From positions 1 to 64,000 of the forward strand of contig NZ_JACJOU010000009.1 of NCBI RefSeq assembly GCF_014695725.1: 64,000 nt of DNA. Direction: 5' to 3'. Position numbers and translations under genes: made by a program. This stretch comes from Microcoleus sp. FACHB-672. GTDB taxonomy: Bacteria > Cyanobacteriota > Cyanobacteriia > Cyanobacteriales > Oscillatoriaceae. Below the pieces are notes generated by a model. The model saw only the letters and a list, made by a program, of their open reading frames with translations. It searched no databases and was not told where the DNA came from. Positions 27,278 to 36,848 of the stretch are shown here, piece by piece. Positions within the stretch are counted from its first letter, which is position 1, and each line of letters opens with the position of its first letter.

Positions 27278-27295
27278 ATAACGGTTGCCCGATAT
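27278..27295. promoter_or_regulatory. Palindromic operator candidate 1 (tetR)
   Basis: ATAACGGTTGCCCGATAT has arms ATA-n-CGG and CCG-n-TAT around a four-base centre. It sits 10 nt before the tetR ATG. The identical-arm palindrome ATAACGGTCGCCCGATAT occurs at 29062-29079. Confidence 0.7.
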
Positions 27296-27304
27296 AAAAT
27301 ATAG

Positions 27305-27868
27305 ATGCCGAAGATTGTTGACCATGAGCAATATCGCAAAGAGTTGCTCCACAAGTGCTTTGACCTGTTTGCACAGAAAGGATACGCTTCCATCACAACT
27401 CGACAGGTTGCTAAAGAATTGGGCGTATCAACCGGAACACTCTACTACTACTTCCCACGCAAGGAGGATATGTTTGAGCAACTGGTTGAAGAAATGAGTC
27501 AAGAGTATCTTCAAATCTTCGCCAGCGAATTAAAAGACGGGCAAACGCGATCAGAGCGCTTTGAGGCACTTGCCAACTTCGCAGTCAAGTATGAAGACCG
27601 TTTGATTAAAGAAATCTGTATGATGGTTGATTTTTGTCAACAGCAGGGTATTGAGGCAGTTCGCAATAATGCTGTCCTTGCACGAATCAGACACCGAAAC
27701 AAGCAAGCTTTTGCCGACTTGTTTAGAATTCCAGACCCAGCCCTTGCAGACTTTGTGATGATTCAACTTATGGGCTTGATGCTGGCCCGTATGGAAGACA
27801 ATCACATCCCAATCTTTGAGCAAGTCACGCTACTTGGAAAAATATTGACTACTTACCTAGGAAGATGA
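27305..27868 (+). CDS. TetR/AcrR-family repressor
   Basis: 187 residues. N-terminal helix-turn-helix: ELLHKCFDLFAQKGYASITT then RQVAKELGVSTGTLYYYFPR (residues about 33-52), the most typical TetR signature. The C-terminal 130 residues form the ligand pocket/dimer part and are not family specific. It overlaps the next gene by 4 nt (ATGA), so the repressor and exporter are co-translated. It is expected to bind the palindrome just upstream of its own start and so to control the whole exporter block; ligand unknown. Confidence 0.93.
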   Translation: MPKIVDHEQYRKELLHKCFDLFAQKGYASITTRQVAKELGVSTGTLYYYFPRKEDMFEQLVEEMSQEYLQIFASELKDGQTRSERFEALANFAVKYEDRLIKEICMMVDFCQQQGIEAVRNNAVLARIRHRNKQAFADLFRIPDPALADFVMIQLMGLMLARMEDNHIPIFEQVTLLGKILTTYLGR

Positions 27869-29058
27869 AGAACTCTATGATCCTGCAACGGCTAAAGCCT
27901 CTTAATCGGTGGATGATCGCACTTATTGTTTCGGGAATTGCCATCACAGGTGGCTCACTCTACTACAGCATTTCTGAGTTTGGACAGAAGCCGGTCGAAC
28001 CTGTGGCACCTGCACCCACTATTGAGCCAATCACAGCGTTGGGGCGACTAGAACCCGCATCAGAAGTAGTGCGAGTGGCTGCCCCAGCGACGCTAAATAA
28101 TGATCGCGTTGCTCAACTGCTAGTTAAGCGAGGTGATCGCGTTCAGGTAAGTCAGGAAATTGCGATTCTTGATAGTCGCGAAAGGCTGCAAACAGCTTTA
28201 CTTGAGGCGCAGGAGCGAGTTAGCACAGCTCAAGCAAAACTAGCTCAAGTCAAAGCAGGAGCAAAATCTGGGGAAATTGCAGCTCAGCAAGCCGAAATTA
28301 CTCGTCTTGAAGAAGAGTTGCAGGGCGAAATAGCGACTCAAACGGCTGTTATTGCTCGTCGGCAATCCGAGGTTAACGGCGCACAAGCCGACTATAACCG
28401 CTACCTAATGTTGTATCAGGAAGGAGCGATCGCAGCTTCCAACCTCGACCAAAGGCGGCTTACATTGGAAACTGCTCAAGCACAACTCAACGAAGTCAAA
28501 TCTAATCGGAACCGCACGGCTGACACATTGCGTGCCCAAATCAATGGAGCCAGAGCCACGCTAAACCAGATTGCCGAAGTTCGCCCTGAAGATGTCCGGG
28601 TGGCGCAAACGGAGATAAACCAGGCACTTGCAGCAGTTAAACGGGCTGAGGCTGAGTTGAAGGAGGCAACCATTCGCGCACCGATCGCAGGGCAAGTTCT
28701 GGAAGTTTACACCCAATCCGGTGAGGCGATCGCTGACGAAGGCATTGTTGACCTGGGAAAGACTGACCCAATGGAAGTGGTTGCAGAAATTTACCAGAGC
28801 GACATTGCCAAGATTCGCAGTGGTCAATCAGCGATCATTACTGGTGAAGGGATTTCTGGAGAACTGCGGGGAACCGTTCGTCAACTTGGGTTGCAAGTCA
28901 GCCAGCAAAAAGTCTTCAGCAATCAGCCTGGACAGAACCTTGATCGCCGCGTCGTAGAAGTCAGAATTCGCCTCAATTCAAAGGATAGTCAACAAGTGGC
29001 AAGCCTAACTAACTTGCAGGTACAGGTAGCCATTCAACCGGAAATGAGTTTGAACTAA
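27865..29058 (+). CDS. devB: HlyD/DevB-type membrane-fusion subunit of an ABC exporter
   Basis: 397 residues. N-terminal anchor (LNRWMIALIVSGIAITGGSLYY, about 10-31), then a lipoyl half-motif, a long coiled coil with repeated Gln/Ala/Glu (about 95-230: LLEAQERVSTAQAKLAQVKA, IAAQQAEITRLEEELQGEI), and ATIRAPIAGQVLEVYTQSGE, the second lipoyl half. This is the DevB subtype (long hairpin, TolC-reaching) used with DevC and DevA. In heterocyst-forming cyanobacteria the DevBCA pump exports glycolipids; substrate here is unknown. Overlaps tetR by 4 nt. Confidence 0.9.
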   Translation: MKNSMILQRLKPLNRWMIALIVSGIAITGGSLYYSISEFGQKPVEPVAPAPTIEPITALGRLEPASEVVRVAAPATLNNDRVAQLLVKRGDRVQVSQEIAILDSRERLQTALLEAQERVSTAQAKLAQVKAGAKSGEIAAQQAEITRLEEELQGEIATQTAVIARRQSEVNGAQADYNRYLMLYQEGAIAASNLDQRRLTLETAQAQLNEVKSNRNRTADTLRAQINGARATLNQIAEVRPEDVRVAQTEINQALAAVKRAEAELKEATIRAPIAGQVLEVYTQSGEAIADEGIVDLGKTDPMEVVAEIYQSDIAKIRSGQSAIITGEGISGELRGTVRQLGLQVSQQKVFSNQPGQNLDRRVVEVRIRLNSKDSQQVASLTNLQVQVAIQPEMSLN

Positions 29059-29061
29059 AAC

Positions 29062-29079
29062 ATAACGGTCGCCCGATAT
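29062..29079. promoter_or_regulatory. Palindromic operator candidate 2 (before DUF2834 gene)
   Basis: ATAACGGTCGCCCGATAT is the same 18-bp palindrome as at 27278-27295 apart from one centre base. It lies 4 nt after the devB stop and 55 nt before the DUF2834 start, indicating an internal TetR-controlled promoter. Confidence 0.7.
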
Positions 29080-29133
29080 CTAAAATTTTTGCTTACGTGT
29101 CATCAGAAAAACCTACACCAGGAAATTACTACT

Positions 29134-29478
29134 ATGCTTCAAGGCACCTATCTGATTCTTTGCATTCTGGGAATTGCTTTACCCTACTCCCAATTCATCC
29201 CATTTATGCTGGAAAACGGACTTGATTTGGAACGTTTCTTTGAGCAGCTTTTTATCAATCGAATTTCTGCGTTCTTTGGTATGGATGTCGTAGTCTCATC
29301 TCTTGTTCTGTGGATATTTGTGTGGTCTGAAGGTTCACGGCTCAAGATGAAAAACTTGTGGGTTTACATTGCAAGTAATTTATTTTTTGGTGTTTCGTTA
29401 GCGCTACCTCTATTTCTACTGCTGCGGCAACGCAAGCTCGAAGAAACCACTTACTTAGATCAAATAGTTCAGTCTTAA
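29134..29478 (+). CDS. DUF2834 small membrane protein
   Basis: From the ATG at 29134 (MLQGTYLILCILGIALPYSQ) 114 residues with three membrane helices (about 3-22, 48-68, 80-102). DUF2834 proteins are widespread in cyanobacteria and other bacteria, unknown in function. The starting ATG at 29089 would add a soluble leader that lacks conservation. It lies inside the acquired exporter block, after the second operator. Confidence 0.8.
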   Translation: MLQGTYLILCILGIALPYSQFIPFMLENGLDLERFFEQLFINRISAFFGMDVVVSSLVLWIFVWSEGSRLKMKNLWVYIASNLFFGVSLALPLFLLLRQRKLEETTYLDQIVQS

Positions 29479-29557
29479 ACACGCTCCTGCTTTAACCAAT
29501 TTCTCAGTTATTGTCTGTTCTCCAACTTTATACTTTCTTGGCTCAAATACTCAACTT

Positions 29558-30724
29558 ATGTTGCGTAAACTACTTCGCAAAACACCTCTGGCATGGTTAC
29601 AGGTAAAGCGAGAAAAAACTCGCCTCTTTGTTGCCTTAGCTGGAATTGGCTTCGCCGATATCCTGATGTTTTTCCAGCTTGGACTGATGGAGTCTGCCTA
29701 TGTTTCTGCTACGGGGATGCACTATAGGCTACAGGGCAACCTGTTCTTGCTAAATTCTCTATCTGATAACGTGCAGACCATCAAACCCTTCTCGCGCTCT
29801 AGGCTATTTCAAGCAGCAGGCACAGATGGAGTCGCTGCCATCAACTCTCTCTATCTAGGAATCGGAAGATGGCGTAATCCTGCTAATCGAACCTTCTGGC
29901 AGGTACAAATCTATGGTTTCAACCCCAGTAACCCAGCAATGGATGTGCCAGATGCTGCACCTGAATTGAATAAACTCAAGATGTTGAATTATGTACTTTA
30001 TGACCAGGCAGCGCGACCCGATCTGGGTAATGTTGCTAGTCAACTTCAGCAATCTAAACCGCTTCCAGCTCAACTGAATGACTTACAAATTCAAGTCACT
30101 GGTGTCTTCACAATGGGAGCTTCTTTCTCAGCTGATGGCAATTTGATTGTTAGTGACTCTACTTTCTTGCGTCTGTTTCCAGAACGCCGAGCAGATGATA
30201 TCGATGTCGGTCTAATTACGCTGAAGCCGGGTGCAGATATCAAGCAAGTGCAAGTAAATATAAAAGCCAAATTGCCGGATGATGTGCTGGTCCTGACCAA
30301 AGAGGAATTTATCCAACGGGAGAGAAACTATTGGAGTCAAGTTAGTCCCATCGGCGTTATCTTTGGCTTTGGAACTATCGTAGGCTTTTTGGTGGGGACG
30401 GTAATTGTTTATCAGATTCTTTACTCTGATGTTTCAGATCACCTGCCCGAATACGCCACGCTTAAAGCAATGGGCTACGGTGATCGCTTCCTAGTAGGAA
30501 TTTTGCTTCAAGAAGCTTTGATTCTAGCAATCCTGGGTTTTATTCCGGGATTTGCGATTTCACTTGGGCTTTACGGACTAATAGCACAAGCGACGCTACT
30601 TCCCGTCAAAATGACGCTTGAGCGTCTGGTACTCGTGTTGTCTTTGACGCTTGTGATGTGTATTGCGTCGGGAGCGCTCGCAATGAGGAAATTACAGTCT
30701 GCTGACCCAGCTGATATTTTCTAA
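29558..30724 (+). CDS. devC: DevC-type ABC exporter permease
   Basis: 388 residues of the MacB/FtsX-like permease family in its DevC form: one N-terminal membrane helix (FVALAGIGFADILMFFQLG, about 25-43), a large periplasmic domain (about 50-250) and three C-terminal helices (about 265-290, 315-345, 355-380). DevC pumps move substrate from the outer leaflet or periplasm through the DevB/TolC tube. Follows DUF2834 and precedes the GAP-like transporter gene. Confidence 0.9.
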   Translation: MLRKLLRKTPLAWLQVKREKTRLFVALAGIGFADILMFFQLGLMESAYVSATGMHYRLQGNLFLLNSLSDNVQTIKPFSRSRLFQAAGTDGVAAINSLYLGIGRWRNPANRTFWQVQIYGFNPSNPAMDVPDAAPELNKLKMLNYVLYDQAARPDLGNVASQLQQSKPLPAQLNDLQIQVTGVFTMGASFSADGNLIVSDSTFLRLFPERRADDIDVGLITLKPGADIKQVQVNIKAKLPDDVLVLTKEEFIQRERNYWSQVSPIGVIFGFGTIVGFLVGTVIVYQILYSDVSDHLPEYATLKAMGYGDRFLVGILLQEALILAILGFIPGFAISLGLYGLIAQATLLPVKMTLERLVLVLSLTLVMCIASGALAMRKLQSADPADIF

Positions 30725-30771
30725 CTTCACACGATCAATAACCTTAACCCTTCATACAAAACCCTGATGTA

Positions 30772-31461
30772 ATGGTGAATACGTTTATAGCTCCTCTTGT
30801 CGCGCTCGCCGCACTTGATAGCCTCAATCCAACGGCAACGGCAATTCAGGTTTACCTGCTCAGTACTCCAAAACCTATTGTACGGTCCGTGTTATTTATC
30901 CTTGGTGTCTTTTTGGCATATTGGACGGCTGGGTTGCTCATCGTTCTTGGTTTTGGCAAGGTAATTACAACCTTGATGAGCAGTGCAGGTTCATTTTTGT
31001 CAAACCCAATTATCTATGTCCTCCAATTCATCATTGGCGCTGTGATGCTTGCGGTTGGCTGGACACTAAACACAGCTAACGAGCAGAAAGCTGTAAAACA
31101 TCCGAAAAATCTCAAACCGACTTATACGTTTTTACTCGGGCTTGGCGTAACGATCTGGGAATTTCCAACTGCGCTTCCCTATCTAGCTGCGCTCGAACGA
31201 GTGATTCAAGCAAGACTAGATCTACTCTCGATCATGAGTGTTCTGGGTCTCTACAACGTGGTTTTTGTTTTCCCTTTGGTTATTTTGCTGGGGATTTACA
31301 TCGTATTTCAAGAGTCAGCTACAGGTCAACTGAATGGTATCAACCGCTCAATTAACAAGTTCGCACCTAAAATTTTGCGCGTCGTTTTAATTTGCCTTGG
31401 TGCAGTCCTCATCTTTGATTGCATTGCCTACTTGTTTTGTCATCCTTTTTTGCCTTCGTAG
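30772..31461 (+). CDS. GAP/LysE-like membrane transporter
   Basis: 229 residues with six hydrophobic helices and the sequence ALAALDSLNPTATAIQVYLL at its start, as in GAP (Sap) and LysE-type small exporters. Helices at about 5-25, 38-62, 80-100, 120-140, 158-182 and 200-222. Often found beside DevBCA-like clusters. The substrate is unknown; the position in the TetR block suggests that it exports the same or a related compound as the ABC pump. Confidence 0.75.
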   Translation: MVNTFIAPLVALAALDSLNPTATAIQVYLLSTPKPIVRSVLFILGVFLAYWTAGLLIVLGFGKVITTLMSSAGSFLSNPIIYVLQFIIGAVMLAVGWTLNTANEQKAVKHPKNLKPTYTFLLGLGVTIWEFPTALPYLAALERVIQARLDLLSIMSVLGLYNVVFVFPLVILLGIYIVFQESATGQLNGINRSINKFAPKILRVVLICLGAVLIFDCIAYLFCHPFLPS

Positions 31462-31495
31462 TTCAAACGATTACCTTAATTCTAACTAAGTCACT

Positions 31496-32239
31496 ATGCC
31501 TACTTTAAACTCCTTAAATTTTACTCAGTTTTCAAGCACTAAACCTGTTATTTCTATCCATCAACTCAATCACTATTTTGGTGAGGGAGAATTACGAAAA
31601 CAAGCACTATTTGACATCAATCTCGACATCCATTCTGGAGAAATTGTAATTATGACTGGCCCCTCGGGTTCTGGCAAAACGACATTACTAACACTAATGG
31701 GAGGCTTGCGTTCTGCACAAGAAGGTAGCCTGAAAATCCTGGGACAAGAGATGAATGGAGCGAGTAAAAACGAGATGAGGGTAGTGCGACAGCAAATTGG
31801 CTATATTTTCCAGGCACACAACCTGTTGACTTTCCTCACAGCTAAGCAGAATGTGCGAATGTCCCTAGAGCTACATGATCGCTATCTAGACCAAAATATG
31901 GATGAGATAGCAACCGATATTCTCAAGACAGTTGGTTTAGGAAATCGTGTTGATTATTACGCCGATAATCTATCTGGAGGACAAAAGCAACGGGTTGCTA
32001 TCGCGCGTGCTTTGGTGAGTCATCCGAAAATTGTTCTAGCAGACGAACCTACCGCTGCACTGGATAAAAAATCAGGTCGAGATGTAGTAGAAATGATGCA
32101 GAAATTGGCAAAGGAACAAGGCGGCACTATTTTGCTAGTGACGCATGATAATCGGATTTTGGATATTGCTGATCGCATTGTTTATATGGAAGATGGTCGC
32201 TTGGCCGCCAACCCTGATGCTGTTGCACTTGTGGAATAG
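31496..32239 (+). CDS. devA: DevA-type ABC exporter ATPase
   Basis: 247 residues. Walker A GPSGSGKTT (residues 55-63), signature LSGGQKQRVAIARAL, Walker B KIVLADEPTAALD, H-loop VTHDNR. These are the MacB/LolD/DevA branch features. It powers the DevC permease. Ends the exporter block; after a short gap comes an IS982 relic. Confidence 0.95.
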   Translation: MPTLNSLNFTQFSSTKPVISIHQLNHYFGEGELRKQALFDINLDIHSGEIVIMTGPSGSGKTTLLTLMGGLRSAQEGSLKILGQEMNGASKNEMRVVRQQIGYIFQAHNLLTFLTAKQNVRMSLELHDRYLDQNMDEIATDILKTVGLGNRVDYYADNLSGGQKQRVAIARALVSHPKIVLADEPTAALDKKSGRDVVEMMQKLAKEQGGTILLVTHDNRILDIADRIVYMEDGRLAANPDAVALVE

Positions 32240-32337
32240 CGCTCAATAAGCGAAAGCGCTCACTATTCACTATCTAACCCACATTCCGCCCTTTCAACTG
32301 TCACAGTCGATAATTTTGACCTCATCGCCTAGCAATA

Positions 32338-32701
32338 AACCTCAACTCCTCCAACACCTCTTCGGTAAGGTGTTTGGTGAGCGGGGGTACTTGTCACAGA
32401 AATTGGCAGGGCAGTTAGGGCAGCAATCCGGGATTCAACTGGTCACTAAGCTCAAGCGGAACATGAACAATCCCCTAATGTCCCTCAGCGATCAGCAGAT
32501 CCTGCGTCGAAGCGCAATTATTGACTCTATTATCGATCAACTGAAGAACATTTCTGGGATAGAACATTCCCGCCACCGCTCCCCAGTCAAGGGCTTTGTC
32601 AATGTCATCTGTGGGCTGATTGCCTATTGTCACCAGCCCAAGAAGCCGTCTCTGTTGAGCGACGAGGCTTTGCCTACTGCCGCTTAAACCGAACTGACGT
32701 T
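32338..32701 (+). mobile_element. 3' half of an IS982 element
   Basis: Plus-strand remnant coding from LQHLFGKVFGERGYLSQKLA through [17 protein letters not shown] to the end of the transposase (stop at 32686), ending in the terminal repeat CTTAAACCGAACTGACGTT at 32701. The left part is missing. It keeps the sequence at points where the copy at 17607 has frameshifts. It borders the exporter block on its right in the orientation opposite to the relic at 26743. Confidence 0.88.
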
Positions 32702-32756
32702 AAGAAGATATTGAGATTGGGATGCCGGCAAATCTATTTGAGGAGAATTTAAATTT

Positions 32757-33383
32757 TTAACCGGCTTTGATTGTCATCTGCCGTTTGCGGCGTGCTGCTA
32801 GCAATCCTCCAACACCCACAATACTGCCAAAAACGGTGAAAGGTTCGGGAACTTCTTCTGATTTTACAACGGGTTCTGCGTCCCAGCAATTGATACTATC
32901 AAGTCCCAGGTCAAGTCCCAAACCAGAAAAAGGATTTGTCCCGGCACTAGCACTGCCGGTTGAGAGCGCTCCAGCAACAGTGGACAGAGGATTTATAGAA
33001 AAAGAAGCTTTCCCTAAAACACCGCTTCCTACAATCGGTGTTCCTTTAGGAGCGAGCAAACCACCCCAAAATGTTGTAGGAGATTGAGAAACTAAAAACC
33101 CCGCTAAAGTTGGCTTACCGGAAGCACCGCTGATAAAGCCACCAATACCCGACAAACCGCTTACGGCACCTTTGATAAATTTGCTGCCAGAGAAAGAGAA
33201 GTTTGTTACAGATCCCAAAGTTGCAGGAGTGGAAGTGTTTAACAAAAAGGAGCCACTTCCCCCACCCTTCGTTGTAAAAGAAAAGTTGAATGCTGCTTCA
33301 GCCGGCGCACACACTGATCCAATTGCTAGAACTGCTGCTCCTGCTGTAGCCAATGTTAATTTAGTCAATAATTGTGATGCCAT
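32757..33383 (-). CDS. PEP-CTERM-sorted exported protein
   Basis: Start at the ATG at 33383 (MASQLLTKLTLATAGAAVLA), 208 residues; the frame before it is not conserved. Signal peptide up to about residue 27 (APAEA), a Ser/Gly/Phe-rich body with repeated short strands, two Cys-poor loops, and a C-terminal PEP-CTERM: VPEPFTVFGSIVGVGGLLAA then RRKR. Such proteins are processed and anchored by exosortase and often lie in the outer surface or matrix. The role is unknown. It lies next to the IS982 relic, convergent with it. Confidence 0.85.
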   Translation of the reverse strand: MASQLLTKLTLATAGAAVLAIGSVCAPAEAAFNFSFTTKGGGSGSFLLNTSTPATLGSVTNFSFSGSKFIKGAVSGLSGIGGFISGASGKPTLAGFLVSQSPTTFWGGLLAPKGTPIVGSGVLGKASFSINPLSTVAGALSTGSASAGTNPFSGLGLDLGLDSINCWDAEPVVKSEEVPEPFTVFGSIVGVGGLLAARRKRQMTIKAG

Positions 33384-33888
33384 ATTAAAACTTTCCTGTT
33401 GATGGTTAAAAAAGAAAAGACTGGCGACACTCGCCCAATCTTCAAGACTGTGTAATGTCAGAGCAGCAGCGCTCACACTAGAACATTTTTCAGTGGGATG
33501 CCGGCAGATTAGGCCAATTGCTACTTTGAAACAGCAAGCTCGACAGCGCTAATAAGTAGTTTTACTCTCTAGCGTTCAGCAGCAATTTGGTGTCTTGTGT
33601 AAATTTACTCGCCAGACTCAGCCACAGGCAATAGCTGGTGCTATGTTTTTACAAAAACATTACATTTGTAGAGCTTGTTTAATGAAATTGTAAAGACGGG
33701 CACTCTTAGAGGGGGCAAGAGTTAGTTTAAATACATAGGATTGCCCCAAAGAGAGACCTGATTTAATAGGCTGTGTAATTATTGATAAGCCGGAGTCAAT
33801 TTAGCTTTATTTTTATGCCGGCAAAATGTTGAAAAATTATACTTCATTTCCGCTCAAGCAGCCGGCATTCTTCAAAATAATTAATATT
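33384..33888. other. Intergenic region
   Basis: 505 nt between the PEP-CTERM gene and the photolyase 3' end. It is AT-rich, with the leader of the PEP-CTERM gene. No ORF, riboswitch or clear hairpin was found. Confidence 0.3.
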
Positions 33889-35322
33889 TCAGGCTTTCTG
33901 CTGTGCAAACAATTCCTTAAACCTGCGCTGTTGTTGATTGTGATCCACAATAGGAGCGGGATAACCAACAGCTTGGCGTTCCACCGGCGTAATTTTTCCA
34001 CTCAGCAACGCGGCGGTATCTACACCGGCTAATTCTGGAATCCATTGCCGGATATATTCACCATCGGGATCGTATTTTTGCGCTTGCGTGGCTGGGTTGA
34101 AAATCCGCAAAGGTTTGGGGTCCATGCCACTCGATGCACTCCACTGCCAACCGCCATTATTTGCAGAAACATCGCCGTCATAAAGTTTTTGCATGAAGTA
34201 TTTTTCTCCCCTTTGCCAGTTAATAATTAAGTCTTTTGTAAGGAAACTGGCAACAATCATGCGGCAGCGGTTGTGCATCCAGGCAGTTTGATTCATTTGA
34301 CGCATTGCCGCATCAACAATGGGGTAGCCGGTTCTGCCTTCACACCAAGCTTGGAAACGCTCATCGTTCTCATCGTCATCCCAAGGAAAGTCTTTAAAAG
34401 GCTGACGATAAGGGCCGGCAGCTAATTCGGGAAAATTATACATCGCGTGTTGATAAAATTCTCGCCATGCGAGTTCTTGTTGCCAAGTTTGGACGCCGGC
34501 ACACGCTTCATCACTGGCACATCCTTGCATTACAGTATCGGTTGCCGCCCAAACGCTGCGAATACCAATCGCACCAAATTTAAGGGCAGCACTTAGGGTA
34601 GAAGTGCCCTCAACGCCTGGAAAATTACGCTGTTCTTGATATCCATAAATTGCCTTTTGGCAAAATTCTTCCAGTTTTTCTTGCGCCGGCTTCTCTCCCG
34701 GTTCTAGTAACAGAGGGTTATCCCAAATAAAGCCTAAATCTTTGGCACTAGGAAGTGTGCCGGCACCAGCATTTTTTGCGGCTTCCTCTTCACTTACAGT
34801 TAAATTTTCAGCAGCTTGCAGTAATTCTGCCGGCTCGGCTTTCGGTTTGCTCACCCAATTTTTCCAGAAAGGTGTGTAAACCGTATAGCGCTGTCCTAAA
34901 CCCGTGCGAATCTCCTCTGGTGCGTGTAAGATTTGATCCCAAAAATTATGTACTTGAATGCCTTTTTCTTGGAGGGCATTTTTAACCGTGAGATCGCGTT
35001 CTTGAGAATACGGTTCGACATCCCAATTCCAGAAAACCGCTTTAGCATTGAGTGCGGATGCCAGTGCTGGGATCGCTCGCTCTGGCTGAGCTTGCAGGAT
35101 TAATAATTGGCTGCCGGCTTTTGCATAACGCTGCTGAAGTGATTGCAAACAGCCTATCATGTAAGTAACGCGTGCCGGCGCGACATCCCCTGGTTTGAGA
35201 ATATTGGGATCGAGGCAAAAAACACCCACGACTTTCGGAGTTTGCTGCCGTGCTGCTGCCAGTCCGATATTGTCAGAAATGCGTAAATCTCGCCGGTGCC
35301 AAAATAGAATTAAGTCAGACAT
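33889..35322 (-). CDS. phr: Deoxyribodipyrimidine photolyase
   Basis: 477-residue flavoprotein repairing UV-induced cyclobutane dimers using light. N-terminal [19 protein letters not shown] (antenna domain, Rossmann-like, residues 4-22), and the FAD domain with [60 protein letters not shown] and [22 protein letters not shown], which hold FAD contacts and the electron-transfer tryptophans. Length typical of class I enzymes with deazaflavin (8-HDF) antenna. A cryptochrome is unlikely since the C-terminal part is full and unextended. Single gene. Confidence 0.93.
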   Translation of the reverse strand: MSDLILFWHRRDLRISDNIGLAAARQQTPKVVGVFCLDPNILKPGDVAPARVTYMIGCLQSLQQRYAKAGSQLLILQAQPERAIPALASALNAKAVFWNWDVEPYSQERDLTVKNALQEKGIQVHNFWDQILHAPEEIRTGLGQRYTVYTPFWKNWVSKPKAEPAELLQAAENLTVSEEEAAKNAGAGTLPSAKDLGFIWDNPLLLEPGEKPAQEKLEEFCQKAIYGYQEQRNFPGVEGTSTLSAALKFGAIGIRSVWAATDTVMQGCASDEACAGVQTWQQELAWREFYQHAMYNFPELAAGPYRQPFKDFPWDDDENDERFQAWCEGRTGYPIVDAAMRQMNQTAWMHNRCRMIVASFLTKDLIINWQRGEKYFMQKLYDGDVSANNGGWQWSASSGMDPKPLRIFNPATQAQKYDPDGEYIRQWIPELAGVDTAALLSGKITPVERQAVGYPAPIVDHNQQQRRFKELFAQQKA

Positions 35323-35515
35323 TGATTCTCAAATTTCTACAACTGTTTTTAAACGTTCTAGGGACGCAGAGGATGATTTTAAGCAGCCCAAAGTTTGCGT
35401 CCTTTACGTTTAAAAGTTTCCACTTCTGCCACCATAAAGGCTGGGGATATTAGTGGAGATCGGTCTTTCGGATGTTTTTTTCTGATTCGCTTTACTTTAA
35501 ATTAAACTGATTGGT

Positions 35516-35929
35516 ATGTCCAGAAATTTTGTATTCGCAGTGTGGGTGGCTAGCGCTCTTGCGGTTTTAGCGGCAGATGTGAGTGTTGCCGGTGACGCAT
35601 CTCTCAGCGTCGCTCAAGGAGTTGGCAGCGCCTCTTGTCTGACGGAACGGTTTGACAAAGTGCCGCGCTCAGTAACCGTTATTACACGCTCACAAATTCA
35701 ACAACAAACCGCCTTGACACGGGACATGAATCAAATTCTCTACCGGCTGGTTCCGGGTTTTGGCTTTTCTGCACGAAACACTCGTTTTTCAAGAAGTGCT
35801 TTGCGAGGTAAGCAGCCTTCTGTGTTAGTTGATGGTGTTCCCTTATCTATCGATCCAAGAAATATCGAGCCGGCCACCATTGAGCGAATTGAAGTTATTC
35901 CTAATCCCAATAATCGGTGTCGATTTTAA
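35516..35929 (+). CDS. Plug-only TonB-dependent receptor fragment
   Basis: 137 residues: a signal-like start (MSRNFVFAVWVASALAVLAA), then the plug-domain pattern DKVPRSVTVITRSQIQQQTA, LVPGFGFSARN, RGKQPSVLVDGVPLS and EPATIERIEVIPNPN, at which point a complete receptor would continue into the beta-barrel (about 550 more residues). Here a short C-R-F then a stop at 35927. So the barrel is missing. It may be a decayed siderophore receptor or an independent plug-like periplasmic protein. The adjacent minus-strand gene ends at 35963, so a deletion between them is plausible. Confidence 0.75.
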   Translation: MSRNFVFAVWVASALAVLAADVSVAGDASLSVAQGVGSASCLTERFDKVPRSVTVITRSQIQQQTALTRDMNQILYRLVPGFGFSARNTRFSRSALRGKQPSVLVDGVPLSIDPRNIEPATIERIEVIPNPNNRCRF

Positions 35930-35962
35930 ATAATTTGAATGTTGCCGGCATCGAATGGAAGT

Positions 35963-36805
35963 TTATTTTACCAAACTCATCAAATGTCTGTCTAAATCGA
36001 TCAAATAATCTCTACCATAAGGGCCATTTTCTAAGCCAGCAATCAGATGATCCGGAAGATCCTGCGCAATTTCCACACTACAGGAGCCGGCTGCTAATGC
36101 AATTGTTGCCACCGTATCCACATCACCTGTAAAGGCAATACAATCTTTTAAAAGTTCGCTCATGCTGTCATTTCGCATCACGGCGGTAATCGCTGCTCTG
36201 ACGCTCATCCAGCCTTTTGAACCGACCTTTTGCTGCCACGGTTCTCCCCATTGATAACCGGCAACCTGAGTTTCAAGAAATGTTCCTAAGTTGCTTTTTT
36301 CTCCTAGCTGGTAAATGAAATAATGTGACATCAAAGCAGATGCAATAGCAGCATTAATTCCATCGGGTGTATTATGAGTAATAGCCGCCTGAATTGTGGC
36401 AGCTTCGATGACTTTTTCGACTGTAGGAAATACTCCAATCGGGCCGGCACGCATTGACGCTCCGCTTTTATCACTTGTCCAATTAATTTGCTCTAAAAAT
36501 TGATTACCGTCTTGAATGCCTAACAAAAATTGATAAAATCTGCCGGCATAGCCTTCTCGTTCATCGCGTTTAAAGGCTGTAACAAATGCTTGTGCTAAAA
36601 CTTCGGGTGTCCAGGGTTTTTGAGAAACAATGGTTTCGGCAATGGCAATGCTCATTTGGGTGTCATCTGTGTAGCACCCTGGAATTAACGGGTGACGAGG
36701 ATTCTGTATATACCGGCCCAAATTATTGTATTGATCAATGATTTCTTGGTCTGCATATTCAAAACCGGCACCGTAGGCATCTCCAACTGCTAGCTCAAGC
36801 AACAT
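35963..36805 (-). CDS. ADP-ribosylglycohydrolase family protein
   Basis: 280 residues. The metal-binding pairs of the DraG/ARH fold are visible: GCYTDDTQMSIAIAE (residues about 43-57) and, near the end, FTGDVDTVATIALA (about 225-238), which bind two Mg2+ ions that activate water. Members remove ADP-ribose from proteins (in nitrogenase regulation, DraG) or other acceptors. The MLLELAVGDAYGAGFE start is intact. No DraT or ADP-ribosyltransferase is near, so the substrate is unknown. Single gene or co-transcribed with the VanW gene upstream (43 nt gap). Confidence 0.85.
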   Translation of the reverse strand: MLLELAVGDAYGAGFEYADQEIIDQYNNLGRYIQNPRHPLIPGCYTDDTQMSIAIAETIVSQKPWTPEVLAQAFVTAFKRDEREGYAGRFYQFLLGIQDGNQFLEQINWTSDKSGASMRAGPIGVFPTVEKVIEAATIQAAITHNTPDGINAAIASALMSHYFIYQLGEKSNLGTFLETQVAGYQWGEPWQQKVGSKGWMSVRAAITAVMRNDSMSELLKDCIAFTGDVDTVATIALAAGSCSVEIAQDLPDHLIAGLENGPYGRDYLIDLDRHLMSLVK

Positions 36806-36848
36806 AGATTTTTATGTGTTTATAAAAAAGTTAGTTCTGAGATCGATA

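Noticed and set aside
26743-32701. Functional composite transposon
   Set aside because: Both flanking IS982 copies lack most of the transposase and no target duplication could be shown around the whole block.
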